A stretch of DNA of 64,000 bases, from assembly GCF_002940685.1 (NCBI RefSeq), contig NZ_PNFP01000023.1, forward strand, positions 1-64,000, in the 5' to 3' direction. Below the pieces are notes generated by a model. It searched no databases, was not told the DNA's origin, and worked only from the letters and a program-made list of their open reading frames with translations. The position numbers and the translations under genes were made by a program. Of the stretch, positions 34,507 to 42,190 are shown in pieces. This DNA comes from Ensifer adhaerens. GTDB lineage: Bacteria; Pseudomonadota; Alphaproteobacteria; Rhizobiales; Rhizobiaceae. Numbering within the stretch: the stretch's first letter is position 1; each line of letters opens with the position of its first letter.

Positions 34507-35223
34507 ATGGCCGTCTCGGCGTTGACTCCCACAACCCCAGAGCCTTTCGGTCCACTGGATGGAGCATTGTTCGATGTACCGGTGCACTCCAGTAAAACTT
34601 CCACGGCCTATGACCGGCTCACGCGGATGCTGATGGCCGGTGAGCCTAGGGGAGAAGAAAGGTTGATCCCCAGCGACCTCAGCCGACACCTCAATGTTGG
34701 CCTTACTCCATTGCGCGAGGCACTCATTCGCCTGGCGATCGAAGGCGTCATCGAACAGGTTCCCGGATGCGGCTTCTTTGCGACCCTGCCAAACTACGGC
34801 GAGCTCAGCGACCTAAACACGATCCTAGATCTGCTATTCGGCAAAATAGTAGACGACCGGAACATTTCCCTGTGCAACATGGTGGTGCATGAGGCCCATG
34901 CGAGCCCGAACCGCCGCTTTCAATGGTTCTACAACGGCCTCGCGTCTATATCGGATAGCGCCCATGTTATGCGGCTGTCTCATTGCTACACCTTAAAAAT
35001 AGGTCGTCTGCTTGCGTTGCAGGACTCCCACGCCTTCGACGCCTCCGAATTGATGGTAGAAATTGATCGCTGCATTTCCGCCTTCAGCACTGAGGATCGG
35101 CTAGAGGCATCGGAGGCTTTCGTCAGCCATCGCAGGACAATGCGAGCGATCTTACCCCACCTTCTACTCACAGCGCAGACCAGAAGCCGCCGGCATCGAG
35201 AGTCGCTGCAAGTGAACGGCTAG
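34507..35223 (+). CDS. GntR-family transcription regulator
   Basis: 238 residues. Winged helix near residues 35-95: TAYDRLTRMLMAGEPRGEER then LIPSDLSRHLNVGLTPLREA and LIRLAIEGVIEQVPGCGFFA, the classic GntR signature. The C-terminal ~130 residues are helical and FCD-like in length (LNTILDLLFGKIVDD), but clear metal-binding His residues are not evident. Placed between luxI and the aminotransferase, probably a local regulator that could sense a cluster metabolite (inference). Confidence 0.85.
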   Translation: MAVSALTPTTPEPFGPLDGALFDVPVHSSKTSTAYDRLTRMLMAGEPRGEERLIPSDLSRHLNVGLTPLREALIRLAIEGVIEQVPGCGFFATLPNYGELSDLNTILDLLFGKIVDDRNISLCNMVVHEAHASPNRRFQWFYNGLASISDSAHVMRLSHCYTLKIGRLLALQDSHAFDASELMVEIDRCISAFSTEDRLEASEAFVSHRRTMRAILPHLLLTAQTRSRRHRESLQVNG

Positions 35224-35247
35224 GCTCAAATAAGAGTAATCACAGCT

Positions 35248-36498
35248 ATGAACCTGTTTGCCCATCCGCACCATCCTATTCAGAACCGCGAAAGCCAAGT
35301 TAGATCGCTTTGCCGGCAGTTTGCCGAGACAGTTGTTCGGGCCACAGGAGACAGTTTCTCTACCCAAGAGGGGAACGAGTATGTCGACCTCACCTCTGGA
35401 GCTGGCGCGTTGAACTACGGCTACAACCATCCCGCGCTGAAAGCAGCGCTTGTTCGCTTCCTTGATCGGGACGGGATGCCCAACGCGCTCGATATGTACA
35501 CCGATGCAAAGGCCAGCTTCTTTTCGGCATTTGAACACCACATCCTCATACCCCGCAGAATGGATTACCGGCTCCAGTGCGCCGGTCCGACCGGTGCCAA
35601 CTCCGTGGAGGCGGCTATCAAGCTTGCCCGTCTCGCGACTGGGCGAAAGACCATTGTGGCGTTTACCGGGGGGTATCATGGGCTATCACTGGGCGCTCTG
35701 GCGGCCACTGCTTATCGAGGCACTCGAGAAGCGGCGACCGTATCATTGAGTGACGTCGTGCACATGCCCTATGAAGGCTATTTCGGACCGGACACACCCG
35801 GGATCCCGTTTCTGCGAGCCATGTTTGACGATCGCGCCAGTGGACAGCAGAAGCCCGCAGCCTTCCTCGTAGAGGTCGTCCAGGGAAAAGGCGGCATGCG
35901 AAACGGCTCGGCTGACTGGTTAAAGAGCCTGGCACAGCTTGCCGCAGATCTCGGGGCGCTCATGATCTGTGACGAGATATTTGCCGGGTGCGGTCGTACA
36001 GGTCGCTATTTTGCCTTCGAGCCGTTTGATTTTGTGCCCGACATCATTTGCCTGTCAAAGTCCTTGAGTGGCTTCGGTTTGCCAATGTCCATGCTAATGA
36101 TCCGTCCTGAGGTTGATGTCTGGCAACCGGGTCAACATGCCGGAACTTTTCGTGGCAACGGTCATGCCTTTGTTACAGGCGCTGTCGCCGCAGAACTTTG
36201 GTCAGATCCGGCTTTTGTCGAGAACGTTGCCAACTTGGAAAAGTTGCTCGAGGAGCGGCTTGACAATCGTGAACCGGGGTTCGGACGGCCAACAGGTCGC
36301 GGCCTAATGCGAGGCCTAGCTTTTGAATCCACAGATCGCGCAGCCTCCATTGTGGCTGGCCTTCGTGCGAATGCGATTTTTACGACAACGTGCGGGCCGG
36401 AGGAGCAGGTGGTGAAGCTTTTACCGCCGCTTACGATGGCGCCAGATCGCCTCACAGACGTGATCAACCGGTTGGATAGGGTCTGCGCGAGGCGCTGA
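35248..36498 (+). CDS. Class III aminotransferase, diaminobutyrate/EctB type
   Basis: 416 residues. PLP-enzyme motifs match 2,4-diaminobutyrate aminotransferases: CAGPTGANSVEAAIKLARLA (112-131), GGYHGLSLGALAATA, ICDEIFAGCGRTGRYFAFE with Asp242, and ICLSKSLSGFGLPMS with the Schiff-base Lys271. The EctB family aminates aspartate semialdehyde. Beside PEP mutase and phosphonopyruvate decarboxylase, two substrates are plausible: aspartate semialdehyde (giving diaminobutyrate) or phosphonoacetaldehyde (giving 2-aminoethylphosphonate). No ectA or ectC is present, so ectoine synthesis is unlikely. Third gene of the luxI operon. Confidence 0.9.
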   Translation: MNLFAHPHHPIQNRESQVRSLCRQFAETVVRATGDSFSTQEGNEYVDLTSGAGALNYGYNHPALKAALVRFLDRDGMPNALDMYTDAKASFFSAFEHHILIPRRMDYRLQCAGPTGANSVEAAIKLARLATGRKTIVAFTGGYHGLSLGALAATAYRGTREAATVSLSDVVHMPYEGYFGPDTPGIPFLRAMFDDRASGQQKPAAFLVEVVQGKGGMRNGSADWLKSLAQLAADLGALMICDEIFAGCGRTGRYFAFEPFDFVPDIICLSKSLSGFGLPMSMLMIRPEVDVWQPGQHAGTFRGNGHAFVTGAVAAELWSDPAFVENVANLEKLLEERLDNREPGFGRPTGRGLMRGLAFESTDRAASIVAGLRANAIFTTTCGPEEQVVKLLPPLTMAPDRLTDVINRLDRVCARR

Positions 36499-36705
36499 CG
36501 CCGCCGCGGATATCCAGACGACGTGCGGCGTTCGAGGTTCTTCAGCACCAGATAGTCGAGCAGGAGAGGCGTGCGGATTCGACTGCACGTTGAGTTGTCA
36601 CAAAACTGAGAACATTCTTTTGCAGTATCGGCAAATTGATTGCTTGCCACATCCCTCCTGCTCAAGGGTTAAGGGATTAAGGTACTTCCGAAGAGAGGAA
36701 AGCCG

Positions 36706-37443
36706 ATGAAAACGCTGTTGCTCTCCGAGCGTTTCGAAGAATTGATGGTGGAGCTACCAGATAAAGGTCTGCCGGATATTCTTGCACTGGCAATCGGAGA
36801 GTTTGGCATCAACCGCTTTGCCTATTTTCCGACTGCCAATGCTGCACAGGATCCGAAGCCTGAAATCCTCACTAACTATTGCGATCCCTGGGTGACACGT
36901 TATCGGACGCAGAACTACCAACTGATCGACCCAGCGGTGTTGGCAGGCTCTTCCAGTTTCATGAACGTCGATTGGAGCGAATTCCAGAATACGCCGGAGG
37001 TTTCTAAGTTCTTTGGCGAAGCTATGGAGTTTGGGGTTTCTCCGATCGGTTTGACTATTCCCATTCGCGATCCCGAAAATCGACGAGCTCTATTTTCAGT
37101 CAATGCAGATATCAATGCGCGTGAATGGCCGGCATTTAAGAAGAGTTTTCAGGCAGACCTAACGTACTTAAGTTTCTTGTTCCACAAGCATTTGGTTGCG
37201 CGGCGCGCCGACCTTGCCCCAGTCAAAGCACAGTTGTCACGCCGTGAACGCCAGGTTCTGTCGTGGGCGGCGCTAGGAAAGACAACGTGGGAAACGGCTT
37301 GCATCCTCAAGCTATCGCAGCGAACAGTCGAGTTCTATCTGCGTAACTGCTGTGCACAGCTCGGAGTTGCGAACAAAACCCAAGCGGTCGCCGTGGCGCT
37401 TTGTCATGGCTTGGTAACGCTACTTCCCGTGCACTCGATTTGA
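36706..37443 (+). CDS. LuxR-family quorum-sensing regulator
   Basis: 245 residues, ATG with GAGAGGAAA upstream. N-terminal autoinducer-binding domain with NYCDPWVTRYRTQNYQLIDP (the W...Y...Y...DP pocket signature) and NVDWSEF; C-terminal LuxR HTH LSRRERQVLSWAALGKTTWE, then ILKLSQRTVEFYLRNC and NKTQAVAVA. Expected to bind the signal of the LuxI at 33891 and control the cluster's promoters. Single transcript between the luxI operon and the convergent methyltransferase. Confidence 0.95.
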   Translation: MKTLLLSERFEELMVELPDKGLPDILALAIGEFGINRFAYFPTANAAQDPKPEILTNYCDPWVTRYRTQNYQLIDPAVLAGSSSFMNVDWSEFQNTPEVSKFFGEAMEFGVSPIGLTIPIRDPENRRALFSVNADINAREWPAFKKSFQADLTYLSFLFHKHLVARRADLAPVKAQLSRRERQVLSWAALGKTTWETACILKLSQRTVEFYLRNCCAQLGVANKTQAVAVALCHGLVTLLPVHSI

Positions 37444-37483
37444 GATTTTCAATACTGATAACGAAAAACTTGTAACAATCTGC

Positions 37484-38221
37484 TCAGAAGCGCGCCACCA
37501 CATAGATTTCCTCGCCGTTGAAATCCGACGGAGCAAATTCCTGGTTGTCGGCCACGTCAAGAATATCTGCGCCATGTTGCCTTAGACGATGGCAAAGTTC
37601 TTCCGGAAATAGCATACGGTGAACCGACCTATCCGTTGCAACTATGTCGTCTCCACGACGCCAGTTGCGCCGCCGGATGGATTGTTGGGACTTTATATCC
37701 ACGCAAAAACTGGTCTCGCCTACAAGGCGATCGCCGGCGGCGTCAACTACTTCAATGTTGGAAGGAGTGGACATCCTCGATGACATTAGGAGAGCTCCGT
37801 AGTTCAGTGCGCCTACGAGGACGATCGCCCCGTGTGCGGCGTGTTTGCGGATGACTTCAAACCCGTATTCGAGATCTCGCGGATGAACGAGATGGGAGAG
37901 AACGTTGCCGAGGACCAGTAGCCCTTCGAAACGGATGTCCAAGTTGAGGTCTTGCATTGGACATATATGAAACGATGCCTGGGCACGCGCGCGCGCCAAG
38001 TTGATCATAGCGGAGCTTGGGTCAACGCCTGTGCAAGCAATACCAAGCGAGGATAAGTATTGAATTTCCCGACCGGTTCCGCATCCCAGGTCAAGAACAT
38101 TCCGAGGCAACCGGCCAAGGTAACGTCGGAATGTCGCTTCGCACATCCGCCCACGCCGGTGCGGCGGGTCGGGATAGACAGCTTCGTAGAGATCAGGATT
38201 GACGTAGAGGAAATTGGTCAT
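37484..38221 (-). CDS. SAM-dependent methyltransferase
   Basis: 245 residues. Class I fold with motif I VLDLGCGTGREIQYLSSLG, GVDPSSAMINLARAR motif II and LVLGNVLSHL. Its start overlaps the opine-dehydrogenase stop (ATGA), so the two enzymes are coupled. Probably N-, O- or C-methylates the product of the pathway; the substrate is not readable from sequence. Confidence 0.88.
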   Translation of the reverse strand: MTNFLYVNPDLYEAVYPDPPHRRGRMCEATFRRYLGRLPRNVLDLGCGTGREIQYLSSLGIACTGVDPSSAMINLARARAQASFHICPMQDLNLDIRFEGLLVLGNVLSHLVHPRDLEYGFEVIRKHAAHGAIVLVGALNYGALLMSSRMSTPSNIEVVDAAGDRLVGETSFCVDIKSQQSIRRRNWRRGDDIVATDRSVHRMLFPEELCHRLRQHGADILDVADNQEFAPSDFNGEEIYVVARF

Positions 38222-39390
38222 ACGAAACGGGTTGTCTCCTCATTCCGCAGCTGTGCGATTGGCCTCGAAGGCGGCCAATGCTCCGGCAGATATTCGAGTG
38301 CCGAAGCCTCCGGTCCTCCCAGGAACTCCACCGTCCATGCGTAGATCTCAGTCATATAAGGCATCTCGACGCCCAACCGTCGACCTAGTTCGAGCAAGAA
38401 GGCCATACCGTAGTAAAGATCCTCGCGAACTCCAGGATGATCCATCTTAAAGAGGTAGCCACCACCTTGTGCTTCGATCATTGGAATACGGGACTGGAAG
38501 GCCGAGCAGGTTCGAAAGGTCGATAGCATTGTCCGCGGATCAGCGATCAGGCTCCGGTATTGGTCGACGACTTTACCGTGCAGTGTTCCAGCACCTTTCA
38601 GCTCCAGTCCAAGAGCGCCTTCGATGGCGTGAATGAGGCGCTGCTGTTCCGCATCGCAACGCTCAAGGAAATATGCGGCCAGTTCTGTTAGGTCGGCCCA
38701 CCAGCGAACCTGTTCGGTAAACGGCTTGCCGTCCCATTGCGAATACGGCCCCATGCGAGCGTACAACACCGAAGGATGGATGAAACCCAGTGGACTCAGT
38801 GTCATTTCCAGGAAATGGCTGAGCATCTCAGTGGGCTGCGGGAACAGATGTGCGACTAAAGCAGCGCCTTCTTCCCGCAATCCTAGCGGAACATCCTGGC
38901 CAAAACCAAGATAAAGCTTGTCCTTGAACCCGCCGAGTATAACGCTTCGGCCTGTATCCATTTTTGGACTCGTCGCGGGGACGCCTCTGAGCGCCCACAC
39001 GACAATGTTGGGATCACGGCCGATTTCCTTTCCAACGAGCCAATCGAATCCCCCGCACCCGGGAATGGCGCCGATGAAGACGGGGCGGTCGCGACGGATC
39101 ACTGAAGCTGCACGTCGGACCGCCTCTGGTCTGCCGTTAGCAGTTTGGGTGAAGATGATGACGTCGGCCTTACCGGCCACTTCAGTTATATCGTCCGTTA
39201 CGATCGCGGGACGGCCGCTGCATAGTGCTTGCCCGTCGGAAACCATTGTGATGCCCTCTTGCGGCATGTTCCTGCGGATTTCTGCTGCCCGGCGTGTGTG
39301 CCAAAGAATCTGGACATCTTCCCTTTGCGAAAGCAAAGCCACCAACAGATGACCCATTCGGCCACCACCAGAAATCAAGATCGTGGTCAT
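38218..39390 (-). CDS. Opine (octopine/nopaline-type) dehydrogenase-like enzyme
   Basis: 390 residues, ATG with AAGGAGA upstream. N-terminal Rossmann domain ILISGGGRMGHLLVALLSQR and a C-terminal all-helical domain with SPLGFIHPSVLYARMGPYSQ, where the His-Pro corresponds to the catalytic His of octopine/nopaline dehydrogenases (NPxxHP). Such enzymes reductively join the amino group of an amino acid to an alpha-keto acid with NAD(P)H. In this setting the partner could be phosphonopyruvate or an aminoethylphosphonate/diaminobutyrate amine, giving an opine-type phosphonate (inference). First gene of a two-gene operon with the methyltransferase. Confidence 0.82.
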   Translation of the reverse strand: MTTILISGGGRMGHLLVALLSQREDVQILWHTRRAAEIRRNMPQEGITMVSDGQALCSGRPAIVTDDITEVAGKADVIIFTQTANGRPEAVRRAASVIRRDRPVFIGAIPGCGGFDWLVGKEIGRDPNIVVWALRGVPATSPKMDTGRSVILGGFKDKLYLGFGQDVPLGLREEGAALVAHLFPQPTEMLSHFLEMTLSPLGFIHPSVLYARMGPYSQWDGKPFTEQVRWWADLTELAAYFLERCDAEQQRLIHAIEGALGLELKGAGTLHGKVVDQYRSLIADPRTMLSTFRTCSAFQSRIPMIEAQGGGYLFKMDHPGVREDLYYGMAFLLELGRRLGVEMPYMTEIYAWTVEFLGGPEASALEYLPEHWPPSRPIAQLRNEETTRFV

Positions 39391-39572
39391 GACATCTCCT
39401 TTTTGTTTGCTTCACAATAATTGTATCGAGATGCCGGTCAATTATATAAAATAAATATGTGAAATATGTACTTTATATAGTCATATATTCAATTTTATAA
39501 TAATAATATTACTTGAGTATCTAAATATTGATGATAACGGTATTTTAAGAGTACGAGGGAAGGATCTGCAAG
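39391..39572. promoter_or_regulatory. AT-rich divergent promoter region of the phosphonate operons
   Basis: 182 bases between opine dehydrogenase (minus) and the discoidin-led operon (plus), markedly AT-rich compared with the rest of the window (for example TTATATAGTCATATATTCAA near 39475). It must carry both promoters. No clear lux box was found by eye. Confidence 0.5.
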
Positions 39573-40112
39573 ATGTACATACCTCCGCTAGAGCTTGTTG
39601 GATCGGAGCCGGTATTAACGCCGCGCGAGTCAGAGCATTTTGCGACCGTGAGCACGAGACTAAGGCCTGTCTCAGGATGCAGAGTAATCGCATCGTCGGG
39701 ATGTCATCGCTACGGATATTGGAACGAGCAATACCTGTTCGATGGTCGGGCTGATACCGGCTGGTGCACACCGAGCCGCACGCGGTCGCAAAGCGAATTC
39801 CTGGAGATAAGCACTGGATGCCAGACTCCGATCCAACGGATCAGGATGCTGTCGCGCGCCATCAATCCGGAAGCCGGTTTCCCCAAGCGGATGCAAGTAC
39901 GGTCGGCAAAAGCCGAGGGTGAATGGCAGGCGCCAGTCACGCTGCAATCGTCGCAGCTAACCTCTACGTGCTGGCACGAATGGAGCCTGCCTGGGCTCCA
40001 TGCGCCCTACCTCCGCCTCGATTTCTTTGATGTCGCGCGCAGGCAGGAAGGAAAATACTTCCTGCAGTTCATGGCGCTCGAGCTTTTGACGGAGGTTATC
40101 GATGTCGATTGA
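39573..40112 (+). CDS. Discoidin (F5/8 type C)-like domain protein
   Basis: 179 residues, ATG with GGGAAGGA upstream, no signal peptide seen. The body is a galactose-binding-type beta-sandwich: YLFDGRADTGWCTPSRTRSQ, then EFLEISTGCQTPIQRIRMLS and WSLPGLHAPYLRLDFFDV. Such domains bind glycans or lipids. Start of the phosphonate core operon; the cupin gene overlaps its end by 11 bases. Why a biosynthesis operon carries it is unclear. Confidence 0.7.
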   Translation: MYIPPLELVGSEPVLTPRESEHFATVSTRLRPVSGCRVIASSGCHRYGYWNEQYLFDGRADTGWCTPSRTRSQSEFLEISTGCQTPIQRIRMLSRAINPEAGFPKRMQVRSAKAEGEWQAPVTLQSSQLTSTCWHEWSLPGLHAPYLRLDFFDVARRQEGKYFLQFMALELLTEVIDVD

Positions 40113-40545
40113 TATAGCGCGGCTCAATCCGACCGCTGGAGCGATCTTTTTTGCCGAACAGGCTTCGAAATTCGGCGCCTGGGGAAGCGATAGCCTAGCA
40201 TGCAATTTTTGGTATCTGAATCCCGGGCAGCAGTTGGTTCCAAGCAAAGCTGAGACAACGGATACCATTTTGGTCGTGCTTGATGGCGATGTCGCGCTCG
40301 AGACGTTCGAGGGTTCTGAAATTCCCCTCGACAAAGTCTACCGACCGGAGGCTGCGCGTGTGGTGAGTCCAGCGCCCAAGAGCGAGGGATACACCATTTT
40401 GCGATCGGAGCTGGGCCGGGCGGGCGATGTCTTTGCTGTCCCTATGGGGTTGTTCTTTGCCATAGTGAACGGTTCCGACACGCCTGCCACCGTCTTGTCG
40501 GTCAGCGCTCCTGTCCGTGATCGGGCGCAATATACAAGCCGCTAG
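40102..40545 (+). CDS. Cupin-fold protein lacking the metal site
   Basis: 147 residues with GGAGG before the ATG. Cupin pattern: LNPGQQLVPSKAETTDTILV then VLDGDV, and GDVFAVPMGLFFAIVNGSDT for motif 2. The usual metal ligands are missing: motif 1 has no His-x-His and motif 2 has Phe where the His is expected (PxGxxF). It may therefore bind a ligand non-catalytically, or act as an accessory or isomerase-like protein. Confidence 0.75.
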   Translation: MSIDIARLNPTAGAIFFAEQASKFGAWGSDSLACNFWYLNPGQQLVPSKAETTDTILVVLDGDVALETFEGSEIPLDKVYRPEAARVVSPAPKSEGYTILRSELGRAGDVFAVPMGLFFAIVNGSDTPATVLSVSAPVRDRAQYTSR

Positions 40546-40560
40546 AGTGCACGGTTTCCC

Positions 40561-41259
40561 ATGGAAAAAGCCGCCATCTTCTTTGACCTCTACCATACTC
40601 TGGTGGAAGAACAGCCGGATAATCCGTTCTATTCACGGATCATTGCCTCACTCGGACTCGAAGCCTCGAGCTTCCTGCCGGCGTACAAATCCTGTGGTGA
40701 CGCTACTATGCGTGGCGTGCTTGACGGAATGGGAGGGCGTATCGCAGAAGCGTGCCGCCTCTCGAATCAAATGCGTAGTCGTGAGCAGATCGCGGCAAGT
40801 GTCGCGAGCTGTTTGCCGATCTTTCACGCGGCTGTAATCCCATATCCGGACCTCGCTAAATCGCTCGACCGCATCGAGGCCGCCGGCGTGCCGATGGCGA
40901 TCATCAGTAACGCGTCCCAGTATTCTGTTGCCGTTATTGAAGAACTCGGATTGTTCGAACGGATGGATGCGGTGGTGCTGTCATTCGAGGAGCGTATCCT
41001 CAAACCTGAACCTTCCATCTATCGTACCGCGTTGAAACGAGTCGGCGCATGCCCAAGTTCGTCGGTCTTCGTAGGCGATGGTGGAAATGACGAGTTAGCG
41101 GGCGCGCGGCATTGCGGCCTGCATACGATACTCATCGATCGACGGCTAACTCACACAGAGCGTGCAAGGGAGTACGCTGATCTCGTCGTTCCTTCTCTTT
41201 CTGCGGCTTCGGAAGCTGCCCTTTCACTTATAGAAACGAGTTGCAGTTCCGCAACCTGA
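40561..41259 (+). CDS. HAD-superfamily hydrolase
   Basis: 232 residues. HAD motifs: IFFDLYHTLVE (motif I, nucleophile Asp; the second acid position is Tyr), IISNASQY (II), RILKPEPSIYRTAL (III Lys) and VFVGDGGNDELAGAR (IV). The cap is helical, as in haloacid-dehalogenase-like phosphatases. It lacks the DxAGT signature of phosphonoacetaldehyde hydrolase, so a phosphatase acting on a pathway intermediate is more likely than phosphonate breakdown. Sits directly before pepM. Confidence 0.85.
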   Translation: MEKAAIFFDLYHTLVEEQPDNPFYSRIIASLGLEASSFLPAYKSCGDATMRGVLDGMGGRIAEACRLSNQMRSREQIAASVASCLPIFHAAVIPYPDLAKSLDRIEAAGVPMAIISNASQYSVAVIEELGLFERMDAVVLSFEERILKPEPSIYRTALKRVGACPSSSVFVGDGGNDELAGARHCGLHTILIDRRLTHTERAREYADLVVPSLSAASEAALSLIETSCSSAT

Positions 41260-41290
41260 ACCACCACTTCCCACCCAGGAGATTTCCAGC

Positions 41291-42190
41291 ATGTTGGATC
41301 AGCGTATCCTCACAAAGGCTGCCGCATTGCGACAGCTTCTCACCAGTCCCAAACTCGAATTTTTCATGGAAGCCCATAATGGGATGAGCGCTCGTATCGT
41401 TGAGCAAGTTGGGTTTCGGGCGATCTGGGCCTCCGGTCTGACGATTTCTTCGGCGTTTGGGGTGCGCGACCGCAATGAGGCGTCATGGACCCAAGTGCTC
41501 GAAGTGGTGAATTTTATGAGTGACCGAACAGAGATTCCAATTCTTCTGGACGGGGACACCGGATACGGCGATTTCAATAACTTCGCGCGAATTGTGCGGA
41601 AACTGGATCAGATTGAAGTTGCGGGTGTCTGCATTGAAGATAAGATTTTCCCGAAACAGAATTCGTTTCTCGGTCAAAGCCAAGAGCTAACTTCCATTGA
41701 AGATTTCGTTTCCAAGATTAGGGCAGGAAAAGAGAGTCAACGCGATCCGAATTTTTCGATCGTCGCTCGGACAGAGACGCTGATCGCGGGCCGCTCCATG
41801 CAAGAAGCTCTCGACCGTGCGGCTGCGTATCATGAGGCAGGTGCTGATGCCATCCTTATCCATTCCAAAAAGGCCGATAGCACCGAGATCGAGGAGTTTT
41901 GCCGGCAATGGAACAACCTTTGCCCCGTCGTTCTAGTGCCGACAAAGTATTATACGACGCCGGCTGACAGGTTCCGGGCGCTAAATGTATCTGCGGTGAT
42001 CTGGGCTAATCATACCATGCGGGCAGCCATTACCGCCATGGAAGCGGTATGCCGAAGGGTCCACGCTGAAGAATCCCTGTCGGGCGTGGAAAGTGAAATC
42101 GCGAGCCTGGCTTGCCTTTTCGAACTTACTGGAGAAGCTGACTACGCCGCGTTCGCAGAACGCTTTTCTGCGTCGGGGTCTTTGGCATGA
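41291..42190 (+). CDS. pepM: Phosphoenolpyruvate phosphomutase
   Basis: 299 residues, ATG with AGGAG upstream. The diagnostic PepM motif EDKIFPKQNSF is intact at residues 116-126, with LDGDTGYGDFNNFARIV at 87-103 and FSIVARTETLIAG. Converts PEP to phosphonopyruvate, the entry reaction of nearly all known phosphonate biosynthesis; the EDK...NS motif separates it from isocitrate-lyase relatives. Overlaps the decarboxylase start (ATGA), which pulls the unfavourable equilibrium forward. Confidence 0.96.
   Translation: MLDQRILTKAAALRQLLTSPKLEFFMEAHNGMSARIVEQVGFRAIWASGLTISSAFGVRDRNEASWTQVLEVVNFMSDRTEIPILLDGDTGYGDFNNFARIVRKLDQIEVAGVCIEDKIFPKQNSFLGQSQELTSIEDFVSKIRAGKESQRDPNFSIVARTETLIAGRSMQEALDRAAAYHEAGADAILIHSKKADSTEIEEFCRQWNNLCPVVLVPTKYYTTPADRFRALNVSAVIWANHTMRAAITAMEAVCRRVHAEESLSGVESEIASLACLFELTGEADYAAFAERFSASGSLA

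Noticed and set aside
35248-36498. Ectoine biosynthesis
   Set aside because: Only an EctB-like enzyme is present; no EctA acetyltransferase or EctC synthase nearby.
40561-41259. Phosphonoacetaldehyde hydrolase (phosphonate breakdown)
   Set aside because: The nucleophile motif is DLYHT rather than the DxAGT type of PhnX, and the operon contains pepM and an exporter, which fits synthesis.
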